Assembly: GCA_965249615.1 (NCBI GenBank)
Contig: CBDFMI010000005.1
Span: 635,041-699,040, forward strand
DNA: 64,000 nt
From: G963555815 sp965249615 [NCBI: bacterium]
GTDB lineage: Bacteria > UBA8248 > JACPRG01
Direction of reading: 5' to 3'
A model generated the notes under the pieces. The model did not search any database, had not been told where the DNA came from, and worked only from the letters and a program-made list of their open reading frames with translations. Every line of letters starts with the position of its first letter. Positions within the stretch are counted from its first letter, which is position 1. A program made the translations under genes and the position numbers. Positions 19,246-29,150 of this stretch are shown piece by piece.

Positions 19246-19731
19246 ATGGCGTCGGGTTACGACAAGGAGGAGGCCGTTCGGCTCTTAGAGGAGGCGAACC
19301 GCCGCCAACTCGAAGGGGAGATTGAAGAGGCCATCCAGCTCTATCAGGCCTCTATCGACAATTTCCCCACGGCAGACGCCCACACCTATCTCGGCTGGAT
19401 GTACAGCTTTCAGGGACGAATCGAGGAGGCCATCCAGGAATGCCAGGTGGCCATCGAGCTCGACCCCGATTTCGAAAACCCCTATAACGACATCGGCGTC
19501 TACCTCATGACCCAAGGGAGGCTGCAGGAGGCCGTTCCCTGGTTGGAGAAGGCAAAGGCGGCCAGGCGCTATGAACCCCGGCACTTCCCCTATCTGAACC
19601 TGGGTCGAATTCATCTGGCCAAAGGCCGGCTCACGGACGCCCTGTCAGAATTCCAGCAAGCCCTCAAGATCCAGCCTGAGGACCCCTCCATCCAACAGGC
19701 CATCGTCGAGGCCCAAGCCCGGCTGAACTAA
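19246..19731 (+). CDS. TPR-repeat protein
   Basis: The ATG at 19246 is chosen because the promoter (-10 at 19200-19205) lies inside the longer upstream frame and a GGAGAGG element precedes this ATG. The protein has 161 residues and is nearly all tetratricopeptide repeats: about three and a half units, for example AHTYLGWMYSFQGRIEEAI, then NDIGVYLMTQGRLQEAV, then LNLGRIHLAKGRLTDAL. There is no signal peptide or membrane helix. It is a small scaffold protein with no assignable partner. It is followed 45 bp later by the YyaL-type gene on the same strand, with which it may be co-transcribed. Confidence 0.85.
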   Translation: MASGYDKEEAVRLLEEANRRQLEGEIEEAIQLYQASIDNFPTADAHTYLGWMYSFQGRIEEAIQECQVAIELDPDFENPYNDIGVYLMTQGRLQEAVPWLEKAKAARRYEPRHFPYLNLGRIHLAKGRLTDALSEFQQALKIQPEDPSIQQAIVEAQARLN

Positions 19732-19776
19732 CCGCAGCAGTGGCCTCTCCACCCTTCATCGAGGGAGTCCCATACC

Positions 19777-21846
19777 ATGACCCAAAAATTTACCAATCGT
19801 CTGATTGACGAGACGAGCCCCTATCTCCTCCAGCACGCCCACAACCCGGTCCAGTGGTACCCCTGGGGTGAGGAAGCCCTTCAGCGAGCCAAGGCAGAGG
19901 ACAAGCCCATCCTCCTCAGTATCGGCTACTCGGCCTGTCACTGGTGCCACGTCATGGAGCACGAGTCTTTCGAGGACGAGGCCATCGCCACTCTCATGAA
20001 TGAACACTTCATCAGCATCAAGGTGGACCGGGAGGAGCGGCCCGACCTGGATGAGATCTACATGCAGGCGGTGCAGATGATGACGGGTTCCGGGGGCTGG
20101 CCTATGACGGTGTTTCTCACACCCGATCTCAAACCCTTCTATGGGGGAACCTACTTCCCTCCGGATGACCGCTACGGTCGACCGGGATTCCCCCGAGTCC
20201 TCACGGCTCTGGCCGAGCATTATCGGACCCAGCGGGAAGAGGTGGACAAGAGCGGAGAGCAGCTCACCGCTCACATCCAGCAGCTCTTCGACGTCGAGCC
20301 CTCCCCTGAGCTCCTGACGGAGGACATCGTCGAAGGGGCCGTTCGAGATCTGGAGGAACGATTCGACTCCCGGTATGGCGGCTTTGGTGGGGCGCCGAAA
20401 TTCCCGCCCAGCATGAGTCTCGGCCTCCTCCTCAGGGTTTGGCACCGGTCCGGGCGGGCGAAGGTCCTTCACATGGTAGAACACACCCTGGAGGGAATGG
20501 CCCGGGGCGGCATGTACGACCAGCTAGGCGGGGGCTTTCACCGCTACTCCACCGATGACGCCTGGCTGGTCCCTCACTTTGAAAAAATGCTCTATGACAA
20601 CGCCCTCCTCTCTCGGGCCTATCTCGAGGCTTACCAGGCGACGGGCAAAGAGCTCTACCGGCGGGTCATCACAGAGACCCTCGACTATGTCCTTCGCGAG
20701 ATGACCCATCCAACCGGGGGGTTTTACTCAAGCCAGGATGCGGACAGCGAGGGAGAGGAAGGAAAATTCTTCGTGTGGCAACCCGAGGAGATAAAAACCC
20801 TCCTGGGAGACACCGAAGGAGAGATTTTTGGTCAGTACTACGGGGTCACTCCGGACGGGAACTTTGAGCACGCGACAAGCATCCTTCACCTCGACCGAGC
20901 CCCCGAGCAGGTGGCCGGGGAGCTAAATATGTCGCCCGAGAAGCTTCAGACCCTCATCTCGAAGGCAAAAACCAAACTCTTTGAAACGAGAGAGAAACGC
21001 ATCAAACCTGGTCTGGACGATAAAACCCTGACCAGCTGGAATGGCCTCATGATCGGGAGCATGGCCCTCGGCTACCGGATTCTCGAGGACCCTCGCTATC
21101 TCGAGGCCGCCCGAAGCGCGGCTGATTTCATCCTGCGAGAGATGCGCCGGGGAGATCTTTTGCTCCGGACCCACCGAGGGGGGGAGAGCAAACTGAACGC
21201 CTATCTTGACGATTACGCCTTCTTCATGGGCGGTCTCATCGACCTCTACGAGGCCACCTTTGACCTCCGGTGGCTTCGGGAAGCAAAGACCTTGGCAAAA
21301 ACCCTTATTGAACAGTTTTGGGACGATCGCACAGGGGGTTTCTTTTTCACCGGAAAGGACCACGAGCAGCTCATCACTCGGTCGAAATCATGCTTTGACA
21401 CCGCCATCCCCTCGGGAAACGCGGTGGCTACCACAAACCTCCTTCGGCTCGGCGCCCTCAGCGGCGACACCTCTTTCAGCCAGAAGGCACTGGACACCCT
21501 GCGGACGTTTCGCACCGCTATAGAGCGTATCCCGGCGGGATGCGGGCAGATGCTCTGCGCCCTGGATTTCCACCTCGAATCCCCCAAGGAGGTGGCCATC
21601 GTCGGGCCAAAAGAGTCTCCCGAGACGCTGGCAATTCTAAGGGCCATCCACAGCCGGTTTGTCCCGAACAAGATCGTCGCCCTGTTGGACCCGGCCGAGG
21701 GGGGAGAAAAAACCCAGGATGAGATTCCGCTCTTGAAGGAAAAGACAATGCAGGGCGGGAAGCCCACGGTTTATGTCTGCAAGAATTACACCTGCCAGAG
21801 CCCGACCACGGACGCGAATGAACTGGTGGAGGTCCTAAAAACCTAG
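19777..21846 (+). CDS. thioredoxin-domain protein of the DUF255/YyaL (SPATA20) family
   Basis: A 689-residue two-part protein. The N-terminal thioredoxin-like domain (about 1-170) contains the diagnostic opening [19 protein letters not shown] and the redox motif [10 protein letters not shown] following six-hairpin (alpha/alpha toroid) region resembles N-acylglucosamine 2-epimerases (GGAPKFPPS, then [12 protein letters not shown]). The C-terminus has [10 protein letters not shown]. Length is usual. Family members are widespread but their activity is not established. It converges on the radical SAM gene with only 3 bp between the stops. Confidence 0.93.
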   Translation: MTQKFTNRLIDETSPYLLQHAHNPVQWYPWGEEALQRAKAEDKPILLSIGYSACHWCHVMEHESFEDEAIATLMNEHFISIKVDREERPDLDEIYMQAVQMMTGSGGWPMTVFLTPDLKPFYGGTYFPPDDRYGRPGFPRVLTALAEHYRTQREEVDKSGEQLTAHIQQLFDVEPSPELLTEDIVEGAVRDLEERFDSRYGGFGGAPKFPPSMSLGLLLRVWHRSGRAKVLHMVEHTLEGMARGGMYDQLGGGFHRYSTDDAWLVPHFEKMLYDNALLSRAYLEAYQATGKELYRRVITETLDYVLREMTHPTGGFYSSQDADSEGEEGKFFVWQPEEIKTLLGDTEGEIFGQYYGVTPDGNFEHATSILHLDRAPEQVAGELNMSPEKLQTLISKAKTKLFETREKRIKPGLDDKTLTSWNGLMIGSMALGYRILEDPRYLEAARSAADFILREMRRGDLLLRTHRGGESKLNAYLDDYAFFMGGLIDLYEATFDLRWLREAKTLAKTLIEQFWDDRTGGFFFTGKDHEQLITRSKSCFDTAIPSGNAVATTNLLRLGALSGDTSFSQKALDTLRTFRTAIERIPAGCGQMLCALDFHLESPKEVAIVGPKESPETLAILRAIHSRFVPNKIVALLDPAEGGEKTQDEIPLLKEKTMQGGKPTVYVCKNYTCQSPTTDANELVEVLKT

Positions 21847-21849
21847 CGA

Positions 21850-22926
21850 CTACCAGATCCCCGGGATCCGGCGGCCACAGGAGGGACACAGGCCCTCGGG
21901 GCTCAGGCGGTTCTGGAGGATCTGATATCCAAAGCGTTCCACCAGAACGGTGTGACAGTCCGGACAACAGGTGTTCTCATAGGGACCCACCTGGCCCGGA
22001 AGATTTCCCCCGTAGACGAAGTGAAGGCCGCACTCCTTCCCAATCTGAACCGCCCGCATCAGAGCCTCCGAATTCGTGTTATCGGGCTCCACCATCTTGT
22101 AGTCCTTGTGGAAGGCCGTGACGTGCCAGGGGATGTCGGCTGAAATCCCGGCCAGAAAACTGGCGGCCTCTCGTAGCTCCGCGTCAGAGTCGTTGAAGCC
22201 CGGGATCACCAGCGTCACGATCTCCACCCAGAACCCCATCTCCACCAGCCTTGGAATAGTCTCTAGAACCGTTTTCAGCTGCCCTCCGAGCTTCCGGTAG
22301 GCCCTCTTCGACATGGATTTCAGGTCTACCTTGTAGAGGTCGGTCCAGGGGCGAAGATATTTCAGGACCTCGGGGGTCCCGTTCCCGTTGGAGATGAAGG
22401 CCGTCAAAAACCCCTCGGCCTTGGCGACCCTGAAAACCTCGACGGCCCACTCTGCCGTAATGAGGGGCTCGTTGTAAGAACTTCCGACCACCTTGGCCCC
22501 CCGGGACTTCGCCAGATAAACGAGTTGCTCCGCGCTCATCTCCCTCGGCATGACCTCCGCCCGGGGGTCCCGAAGGGCCTGCGAGGTGAGCCAGTTCTGG
22601 CAATAGCCGCAGTGGTAGTCACAGCCCAACATCCCAAAGGTCAGAGTGTCGGACCCCGGGAAGACATGAAAGAAAGGCTTTTTCTCGGTGGGGTCACACT
22701 GAAGGGCGCCCACATATCCCGTTGGGACGAGGAGCCGTCCGCCCCGGTTGAAGCGGACCTTGCAGATGCCCCGCCTTCCCTCCAGGATGAGGCAGTGATG
22801 GCCGCAGGCGAAACACTCGAGCCGGTTGTCTTCAAGACGCTCGCAGAGCTCCCCTTCCCGAGTGTGGGCGTCCAGGGTCTTGGCCAGGGTCGGAGACGCC
22901 TTTACGAATGTGCCCGCGGGTGTCAC
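21850..22926 (-). CDS. amrS: AmmeMemoRadiSam system radical SAM enzyme
   Basis: A 358-residue radical SAM protein starting at GTG after GGGAGA. The cluster motif is C102-x3-C106-x2-C109 (CDYHCGYC). Ahead of it are extra cysteines C38, C41, C45 and C55, as in this family. Two CxxC pairs near the C-terminus (CCPDC and CPSCGRRIPG) form a rubredoxin-like knuckle. It is the radical SAM partner of the Memo and AMMECR1 proteins; a Memo homologue is cut by the left edge of the window. Substrate unknown. The iron-ADH-like gene is 148 bp upstream on the same strand. Confidence 0.92.
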   Translation of the reverse strand: MTPAGTFVKASPTLAKTLDAHTREGELCERLEDNRLECFACGHHCLILEGRRGICKVRFNRGGRLLVPTGYVGALQCDPTEKKPFFHVFPGSDTLTFGMLGCDYHCGYCQNWLTSQALRDPRAEVMPREMSAEQLVYLAKSRGAKVVGSSYNEPLITAEWAVEVFRVAKAEGFLTAFISNGNGTPEVLKYLRPWTDLYKVDLKSMSKRAYRKLGGQLKTVLETIPRLVEMGFWVEIVTLVIPGFNDSDAELREAASFLAGISADIPWHVTAFHKDYKMVEPDNTNSEALMRAVQIGKECGLHFVYGGNLPGQVGPYENTCCPDCHTVLVERFGYQILQNRLSPEGLCPSCGRRIPGIW

Positions 22927-23074
22927 TGAATGTCTCCCTTCAGCTGAAGAGATTCATCTTTTTATTCTTGCACAATTTCCGCTTCGACAAGCCTGCGTTT
23001 CTCGCCTTACTTCTAAATATATTTCTCTTTCCGCGGAGGGGCCAGCCCCCCCCAGAGCCCTGTGCGATGAAGAT

Positions 23075-24202
23075 TTAGAAGATCTTCCGGTAGAGCTCGC
23101 TCACCTCGGATTCTTTTGCTTCTCTAGGGTTGTTCCGAAAGGTGCTCGCCCTAAGAACCGCCCGAACGAGTTTTTGTTTCTTCTCTTCGAAGGCGCTGTC
23201 CGAGATGCCGGCCTCCCGGAGATCTTTGGGAAGACCGAGATTCCTCCTAAGGGTTTCGAAGGCCACGGCGATCTCCTCCCCTGCCCCGTCGCCCGAACAA
23301 CGTAAGCCGAGGCCTTCGGCCAACGAAACCATTTTTGTCACCCCCCCGTTGAACCGAACAACCTCTGGGAGACAGAGGGCGATAGCCGACCCGTAGGGGA
23401 TCTGCCAGAGGGCGCTCAGGGGAGAGGCCAGGGCGTGGGCCAGACCGAGGGAACAATCCCCCGCCGCCTTTCCCGCCATCGAGGCCGCATAGTGAGTCCA
23501 CCCCCTGGCCTCCTGGTCTTCTGGGTCCTCGGCGCTCCTTCGAAGGAACCGCCAGAGGAGACGCAACGCCTCCAGGGCCGTGAGGTCTGAGAGGGGGCCG
23601 GGGGTTTTCGAGAGATAGGCCTCCACAGCGTGAGACAAGGCATTAAAACCAGAGGAGGCCGCCGTCATCTTCGGGAGGGTCACCGTGAGGCCGGGGTCCA
23701 GGATGGCCCGATCCGGGATGAGAGAGGGGGCTCGCATCTCGCGAAAGGTTTCCCCCTCCAGGAGACCCATTGTGGGGGAGACCTCTGCCCCAGCGCCGCT
23801 CGTGGTGGGAAGGGCAATGAGGCGGGCCCGCTCTCGAAGACGAGGGAAGGCGGGCTTCTTCAACGCCTGGGAGGCTGTCCAGTCCGGGTGCTCGTAGAGG
23901 ACCCAGGCGGCCTTCGCAATCTCGATGGTGCCTCCTCCCCCAACGGCCACGATGACGTCGGGTTCAAAACCCCTGAGGGCCCCTCCGAGTTCGTCCGCCT
24001 TCTCTGTCGTGGGAGGAAGCGAAACCGAGAGCTTCCTGACTGGGGTCTGGTTGGCCTCCAGCCACTCGATGATCTCTTCAAGAGAGGCCAGGGCCGGATC
24101 CGCCACAAGGGCCGTCCGGCTGCGGCGCATTCCCCTGAGATACTCGGCCGAGCCCCATCCATAGAGGATTTCTGGGGGACCTCGGGACCAAAGAAGCTCC
24201 AA
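23075..24202 (-). CDS. iron-containing alcohol dehydrogenase family protein with altered metal site
   Basis: A 375-residue protein of the dehydroquinate-synthase-like fold. It starts at TTG; a stop codon lies just upstream in frame. Nucleotide-binding and structural segments are clear: VAVGGGGTIEIAK (85-97), ALPTTSGAGAE and LDPGLTVTLP. Of the four residues that usually bind Fe or Zn (Asp, His, His, His), only two remain: N187 replaces the Asp (SGFNALSHAVEAY), H191 and H256 are kept, and Y270 replaces the last His (IPYGSAIA). The NAD motif also has T for S and E for D. A changed metal, another reaction, or loss of activity are all possible. Confidence 0.87.
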   Translation of the reverse strand: MELLWSRGPPEILYGWGSAEYLRGMRRSRTALVADPALASLEEIIEWLEANQTPVRKLSVSLPPTTEKADELGGALRGFEPDVIVAVGGGGTIEIAKAAWVLYEHPDWTASQALKKPAFPRLRERARLIALPTTSGAGAEVSPTMGLLEGETFREMRAPSLIPDRAILDPGLTVTLPKMTAASSGFNALSHAVEAYLSKTPGPLSDLTALEALRLLWRFLRRSAEDPEDQEARGWTHYAASMAGKAAGDCSLGLAHALASPLSALWQIPYGSAIALCLPEVVRFNGGVTKMVSLAEGLGLRCSGDGAGEEIAVAFETLRRNLGLPKDLREAGISDSAFEEKKQKLVRAVLRASTFRNNPREAKESEVSELYRKIF

Positions 24203-24337
24203 ACCTCACCCCCCCAAGGTCAACAAAGAATCATATGTGTCAGACCGGCCAACAGGGTGACTGCAATAGGAATCTATGAACCGCTTCCCCATGAACCAGA
24301 TCGCGTCAGCGCGCAACGTCACTTTTCCTCATTTGCC

Positions 24338-26137
24338 TCACGCAGGCCCGACGTTCGGTGTTCCCTCCACGGGGCTGACCAGGCTGATCAGCAACTGTCC
24401 GGACCGGGGTTCAGGCTGGCTATCCTTGGTCAACACGACCAGATTGCCGTTCTCGTTGATCAGGAACAGGGGAATCTCGGTTTCGCCATAGCGGGCTTGG
24501 AAGGCTTTGTAATCGAATTCCGGGGTCAACTTCGTCGTCTTGATCTCCTCGCCTCTCGCAAATCGCTGCTCTAGCTCTGTGTATGTAATCCCAGTGCGAA
24601 ACAAAAGGCGGCCGCGCAGGTGCGCAGAAACGGCCTCGTCTTCGGGAGGGAGTTGGTAAACCTCTGCACGACTGAAGACATCAGCGAAATGCAGGGCGGC
24701 GAGAGAGTTGACCTCATCGTTAGAAGTCAGGGCCAGCAGACGCCCGATCCCCCCGAGCTCAATCTCATCCAGGATATATTCCGAAAAGACGCTTCCGTAA
24801 TAGGTGGGCAGGCCGTCCATCCGAGCCGCAGAAATGTCCACTCGGTTGGTGTCTATTATCAGCACCTGATAGCCCTGCGCCTGAAGTGCCTTAGCGATAG
24901 CTCTCGCCCATGGGTGTGCCCCAGCGATCAGAACCCCTTGTGGATGCGGCTCGGAAAGTTTAAGCCAGCGGGCCAGCGGCGAAGCGGTCAGACCATAGAT
25001 GGTGACGGTGCCGATGATGACCATGAAAGTGAGCGGCACCAGACGTTCGGCCTGGGGGTAGCCCGCCTCTGCCAGGCTTAGAGCGAAAATGGAGGCAACG
25101 GCCGCAGCGACGATCCCGCGGGGCGCCATCCACGAGAGAAAAAATCGCTCCCGCCAACTGAGTCCTGATTTCACCGTGGAAAGGGCCACGGCCACAGGAC
25201 GTGCGATAAATATCAAGACGCCCAAGAAGGCCAGACTGCTCAGGCCCAGATGCGCCAAATCGCTCAGCTGCAGCCTTGCCGCCAACAGGACAAACAGGCT
25301 GGCGATCAGCAGCACGCGCAGGTTTTCTTTAAATTCAACGATGTGCTTGACAGTCACCGTCTTCTGATTGGCCAGCGCCACCCCCATTACGGTCACGGCC
25401 AAGAGGCCAGATTCCGCCTGAAACCAGTTCGAGGCGGTAAACACGCTGACCACAACCGCCAGGGACACGGCATTCTGGAGAAAGTCGGGAATCCGGCGGT
25501 GTTTCAGCAGCAGGAACATAATGCCCGCGCCGATCACACCGACAACGCCGCCGATGAACACCGTCTTGAAAAAACCGATTGCCGCCAGGGTGGCCGCCCC
25601 CTGAAACCCGCCGGGGAGAATTGCTTCAAAGACCAGCACCGCCAGCATGGCCCCTATGGGATCGATGAGAATGCCTTCCCACTTCAGTATCGACCCGACC
25701 TGACCCACCGGTCGCACGTGTCTGAGCAGCGGCACAATCACCGTCGGCCCAGTCACCACCACGATGGCTCCCAGAAGCACCGACAAGGCAAAATCCAGAC
25801 CCAGGATGAAGTGCGCGGCGCCGGCGCTGATCAGCCAGGTGGCTAACGTACCCACCGTGATCAAGTTTCGGACTACGCCGCCGATCTCACGTAGCTCAGT
25901 GATCCTCAAGCTGAGGCCGCCCTCAAAGAGAATCACCGCCACGCCTACTGATACGATTGGGAGCAAGAGATTTCCGAGGAGTGCATCTGGGTCGAGAAGG
26001 CCCGTTGCGGGGCCCGCGGCAAAGCCAAAAATCAGCAAAAGCAAGATAGACGGGAAGCGAAGACGCCATGCCAGCCACTGCGCCGCAATGCCTAGCACAA
26101 TGATGCCGGATATGGCGATCAGGGGGTGCTCAACCAA
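24338..26137 (-). CDS. cation:proton antiporter, NhaP type, with C-terminal TrkA-N domain
   Basis: A 599-residue protein starting at TTG with GTAGGAGGATATTC upstream. About twelve membrane helices fill residues 1-390, with the ion-site motif KWEGILIDPIGA (E154, D159) characteristic of CPA1/NhaP transporters. The soluble C-terminus begins near 400 with GVLIAGAHPWARAIAKAL, an RCK/TrkA-N-like Rossmann domain that could sense a nucleotide. Predicted to exchange Na+ or K+ for protons at the inner membrane. Codon choice looks less C-ending than in flanking genes, a possible sign of transfer. Confidence 0.93.
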   Translation of the reverse strand: MVEHPLIAISGIIVLGIAAQWLAWRLRFPSILLLLIFGFAAGPATGLLDPDALLGNLLLPIVSVGVAVILFEGGLSLRITELREIGGVVRNLITVGTLATWLISAGAAHFILGLDFALSVLLGAIVVVTGPTVIVPLLRHVRPVGQVGSILKWEGILIDPIGAMLAVLVFEAILPGGFQGAATLAAIGFFKTVFIGGVVGVIGAGIMFLLLKHRRIPDFLQNAVSLAVVVSVFTASNWFQAESGLLAVTVMGVALANQKTVTVKHIVEFKENLRVLLIASLFVLLAARLQLSDLAHLGLSSLAFLGVLIFIARPVAVALSTVKSGLSWRERFFLSWMAPRGIVAAAVASIFALSLAEAGYPQAERLVPLTFMVIIGTVTIYGLTASPLARWLKLSEPHPQGVLIAGAHPWARAIAKALQAQGYQVLIIDTNRVDISAARMDGLPTYYGSVFSEYILDEIELGGIGRLLALTSNDEVNSLAALHFADVFSRAEVYQLPPEDEAVSAHLRGRLLFRTGITYTELEQRFARGEEIKTTKLTPEFDYKAFQARYGETEIPLFLINENGNLVVLTKDSQPEPRSGQLLISLVSPVEGTPNVGPA

Positions 26138-26257
26138 GAATATCCTCCTACTCGCCTTTCAAAAGCCGAGGGCTTGACCCTCAAAGGATCTATTCGTGAA
26201 TTGTGGTCACTAAGACACTGATATGCATGAAAGAGCAGCCGTGGGTCTTTGAACAAG

Positions 26258-26896
26258 CTAGGCGTTCTTGATGACGATCCCCTCGATAATATTGGCGACG
26301 TCCTCTACGCGGTCTGTGGCCCCTTCAACCAGCTCGTAGATTTCCTTCCACTTGATAACCTCAAGGGGGTCCTGGCTATCTTTAAAAAGTTCCTCAAATG
26401 CCGTCCGCATGATATCGTCCGACTCGTTTTCCACCTCATGGATTCTGACGCAGGCCTCTAGAATAGCGTCCCCGTCCTTCTTCATGTTTCGAAGGCCACC
26501 CACCGCTTGAACCAAGATCTCGGTCCCTTTGAGCAGGGCGCCGGCGAGCTCCTGAAGGAGGGGTAGGCGTCTTGTATCCTGGACATTGAAGATGACCAGA
26601 CGTTTGGCGGCCGCGTCGATTCCGTCCAGGATGTCATCCATCCGGGTCACCATATTGTGAATGTCTTCCCGGTCAATGGGGGTGATAAAGGTTCGGTACA
26701 GCCGCCGCATCGTATCATGGGTGATGTCGTCGGCCTTGCGCTCAGCCTCTTTGATCTTCTGGACATTTTCAGAGGGGGAAGAAAAATCCTCCACCATGTC
26801 CTTGAAGAGACTCGCCCCCCGGCAGATCACTTCGCTTCCAGCTTCAAAAAGATCAAAAAAGTTCTCCTCACGGGGAAGTATGCGGAACTTGACCAA
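26258..26896 (-). CDS. DUF47 (PhoU-like) protein
   Basis: The TTG at 26896 is chosen because a perfect AAGGAGG (26905-26911) lies 8 nt upstream and because family members begin close to ILPREENFFDLF. This gives 212 residues; an upstream ATG at 26941 would add 15 residues not seen in the family. The all-helical protein has two PhoU-like halves with acidic patches (EAERKADDITHDTMRR, then HEVENESDDIMRTAF). Such proteins are usually encoded beside a PiT phosphate transporter and modulate it. No pit gene is present here, so the partner is unknown. Confidence 0.88.
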   Translation of the reverse strand: MVKFRILPREENFFDLFEAGSEVICRGASLFKDMVEDFSSPSENVQKIKEAERKADDITHDTMRRLYRTFITPIDREDIHNMVTRMDDILDGIDAAAKRLVIFNVQDTRRLPLLQELAGALLKGTEILVQAVGGLRNMKKDGDAILEACVRIHEVENESDDIMRTAFEELFKDSQDPLEVIKWKEIYELVEGATDRVEDVANIIEGIVIKNA

Positions 26897-26990
26897 GGTT
26901 GCTTCCTCCTTTTCAGCGGGTTTTCTTGAACCCTCTGACACCCCTCCGGCAAACCCTCTTATAACTGCACAAGTCTCGGGAGGATCCCCA

Positions 26991-27518
26991 TCATGTGGAG
27001 GCCGACCCCAGGGAGTCGAGATAGACCCTCATGTATTCTAGATAGCGCTGCCCGGTGCTCCGGATCATCTCTATCTCGTCCTCTCTAAGGTCGCGGATGA
27101 CCTTGGCCGGCACCCCGGCCACCAGCGTCCGCTGGGCGACAGTGGTCCTCTCCGTTACCACGGCCCCGGCGGCCACAATGGACTCCGGGCCGATCGTCGC
27201 CCCGTTCAAGATCCGGGCCCCCATCCCGATCAGGCAGTCATCCTCAATCACGCACCCGTGGACAATAACCCCGTGGCCGATGGTGATCCCGCTTCCCAGG
27301 CGAACGTCATATTCCCCTAGCTGTCCGTGAAAGATAGAGCCATCCTGGATGTTGGTCCTCGCCCCCACCCGGATGGAGGACACGTCTCCTCGGAGGACGG
27401 CGTTGAACCAGACGCTCACCTCATCTTCCAACTCCACGTCGCCGATAACCGTGGCCGTCGGCGCCACAAAGACCGATGAAGGGATGTCAGGTTCGATGCC
27501 GTTGTGGGGAAGAATCAT
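26991..27518 (-). CDS. gamma-carbonic anhydrase family hexapeptide-repeat protein
   Basis: The start is placed at ATG 27518 (MILPHNGIEPDIP), which matches family N-termini; a longer frame would run into ynfA. The 175-residue left-handed beta-helix has the zinc histidines of gamma-class enzymes at H64 (SIFHG), H82 (TIGHG) and H87 (IVHGC). It also has the Arg/Asp pair in LRGDVSSIRVG and the typical VAAGAVV and VAGVPAKVIRDL ends. Members range from active carbonic anhydrases to acyl/metal-binding proteins, so activity is not certain. Confidence 0.92.
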   Translation of the reverse strand: MILPHNGIEPDIPSSVFVAPTATVIGDVELEDEVSVWFNAVLRGDVSSIRVGARTNIQDGSIFHGQLGEYDVRLGSGITIGHGVIVHGCVIEDDCLIGMGARILNGATIGPESIVAAGAVVTERTTVAQRTLVAGVPAKVIRDLREDEIEMIRSTGQRYLEYMRVYLDSLGSAST

Positions 27519-27562
27519 AAACTCTGCCGGGCCCCTAACTGAGTGCTCGCCGAACCGTTTTT

Positions 27563-27904
27563 TTACGCCCGAGGCCAATACATGATAAGGGCAACGCCCA
27601 CAATGCACAGCATTCCGCCTAGCACGTCAAAACGATCAGGCCGCTGATTGTCGAGCAACCACCCCCATAATAGTGAAAGAACTACAAACACACCACCATA
27701 TGCCGCATAGACCCTCCCAAATTGGGCGGGCTGGAAGGTCGGAACGATTCCATAGAGGAAGAGGATCAAGCCCCCGGCCATCCCAAGGAGGAATCCCTTG
27801 CCGTTTCTGAGCCACAACCAAACCAGATAGCCTCCGCCGATCTCGAAAAGACCTGCGGCGAGGAACAGCAGAATGGATTTCGTAGTCAACGCAGAGGTGA
27901 ACAT
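27563..27904 (-). CDS. YnfA/UPF0060 family small membrane protein
   Basis: A 113-residue protein with four predicted membrane helices. Conserved family segments are [16 protein letters not shown] near the N-terminus, [21 protein letters not shown] in the centre, and the end [10 protein letters not shown]. It resembles SMR-type transporters, and some members export toxic cations, but the substrate here is unknown. It precedes the carbonic-anhydrase-like gene by 44 bp on the same strand. Its codon choice includes more A/T-ending codons than its neighbours. Confidence 0.93.
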   Translation of the reverse strand: MFTSALTTKSILLFLAAGLFEIGGGYLVWLWLRNGKGFLLGMAGGLILFLYGIVPTFQPAQFGRVYAAYGGVFVVLSLLWGWLLDNQRPDRFDVLGGMLCIVGVALIMYWPRA

Positions 27905-28022
27905 AGCTAAAAACCCCCAGATGATCTAACCCCTTTGAAGTCGGCGAGTACTTTCAAACAGTTCACGTATTCTCGGCTCTGGGCAGCCAGGGACACCGAT
28001 TTGCTACCCCCAGCGCTTTTCC

Positions 28023-29150
28023 TCAATTAACTGCTGAACGAAGAAGGTCTTCGAGAGGGAAGTATGCTTGGCCGGTGGCCTCGGCCACGGCCGGATAGCA
28101 CACCCGCCCCCCCCAAATGCTCACCCCCTCCCGGAGGTCAGCGTGGGCCTCCAGGGCCGGAATGAGCCCGCCTTTCGCCAGCATGAGGACATAGGGAAGG
28201 GTGGCGTGGGTGAGGGCTAAAGTTGAGGTGCGGGACACCGCGCCGGGCATGTTGATGACGCCATAGTGGACCACCCCGTCCACCAGATAGGTGGGTTTTT
28301 GGTGAGAGGTGGGCCGGATGGTCTCGACACATCCCCCCTGGTCCACCGCGGCATCGACAATGACGGCCCCACTCTTCATCTGGCCAACGAGATCGGCCGA
28401 CACCAATCGGGGGGCCCGGGCTCCGGGGACATAGACAGCCCCCACCACAAGGTCACCCTGAAGGACAGCCTCCCGGACACTAAAAGCGTCAGAGGTCAGG
28501 GTTTTCAGGCGGCCCCCAAAAATATCGTCCAGATAAGCGAGCTGGCGGTGGTTGATATCGAGGACGGTGACGCTGGCCCCCATCCCGACCGCCACCCGGG
28601 CCGCGTTCTTGCCGACCACCCCACCCCCCAGGATGACCACGTTTCCGGGCTCCACCCCGGGGGCCCCGGCCAACAGGACTCCCCGGCCCCCCTGAGGTCG
28701 CTCCAGGTACTTTGCTCCTTCCTGGATGGACATGCGCCCGGCGATCTCGCTCATCGGGGCAAGAAGCGGAAATGTGCCGTCCGGAAGCCGGATGGTCTCA
28801 TGGGCCACCGAGTCCACGCGGGCAGAACAGAGGCGCCGCGTGAGCTCAGCGTTCGCCGCGAGATGAAGGAAGGAGAAGAGGAGGAGACCCTCATGAAAGA
28901 GGGGGTATTCCGAAGGGAGGGGCTCCTTCACTTTGACCACCATCTCGGCCCGGCCCCACAACGAGGCAGCGTCGGGGGACATTTTCGCCCCGGCCCGCTC
29001 ATACTCCTCATCAGAGATTCCGCCCCCCTCGCCGGCCCCTGTCTCGACGAGAACCTTGTGGCCAGCCTCTCGCAGGGCCTCGGCCCCAGCCGGGGTGAGG
29101 GCCACCCGACCTTCGTCGGGCTGAATCTCTTTGGGGATACCGACGATCAC
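28023..29150 (-). CDS. ald: alanine dehydrogenase
   Basis: NAD-dependent reversible deamination of L-alanine to pyruvate and ammonia. The 375-residue protein keeps the catalytic residues at their usual numbers: R15, K75 (VKVKEP), H96 (FLHLAAN) and D270 (VDAAVDQGG). The NAD loop is GGGVVG (175-180). It starts at GTG, and the GTGA overlaps the TGA of the thioesterase upstream, so the two genes are translationally coupled. Confidence 0.97.
   Translation of the reverse strand: MIVGIPKEIQPDEGRVALTPAGAEALREAGHKVLVETGAGEGGGISDEEYERAGAKMSPDAASLWGRAEMVVKVKEPLPSEYPLFHEGLLLFSFLHLAANAELTRRLCSARVDSVAHETIRLPDGTFPLLAPMSEIAGRMSIQEGAKYLERPQGGRGVLLAGAPGVEPGNVVILGGGVVGKNAARVAVGMGASVTVLDINHRQLAYLDDIFGGRLKTLTSDAFSVREAVLQGDLVVGAVYVPGARAPRLVSADLVGQMKSGAVIVDAAVDQGGCVETIRPTSHQKPTYLVDGVVHYGVINMPGAVSRTSTLALTHATLPYVLMLAKGGLIPALEAHADLREGVSIWGGRVCYPAVAEATGQAYFPLEDLLRSAVN

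Noticed and set aside
26140-26200. A small stem (GAGGG with CCCTC) between the DUF47 and antiporter genes as a terminator
   Set aside because: Only five or six pairs and no clean T-run; too weak to call.
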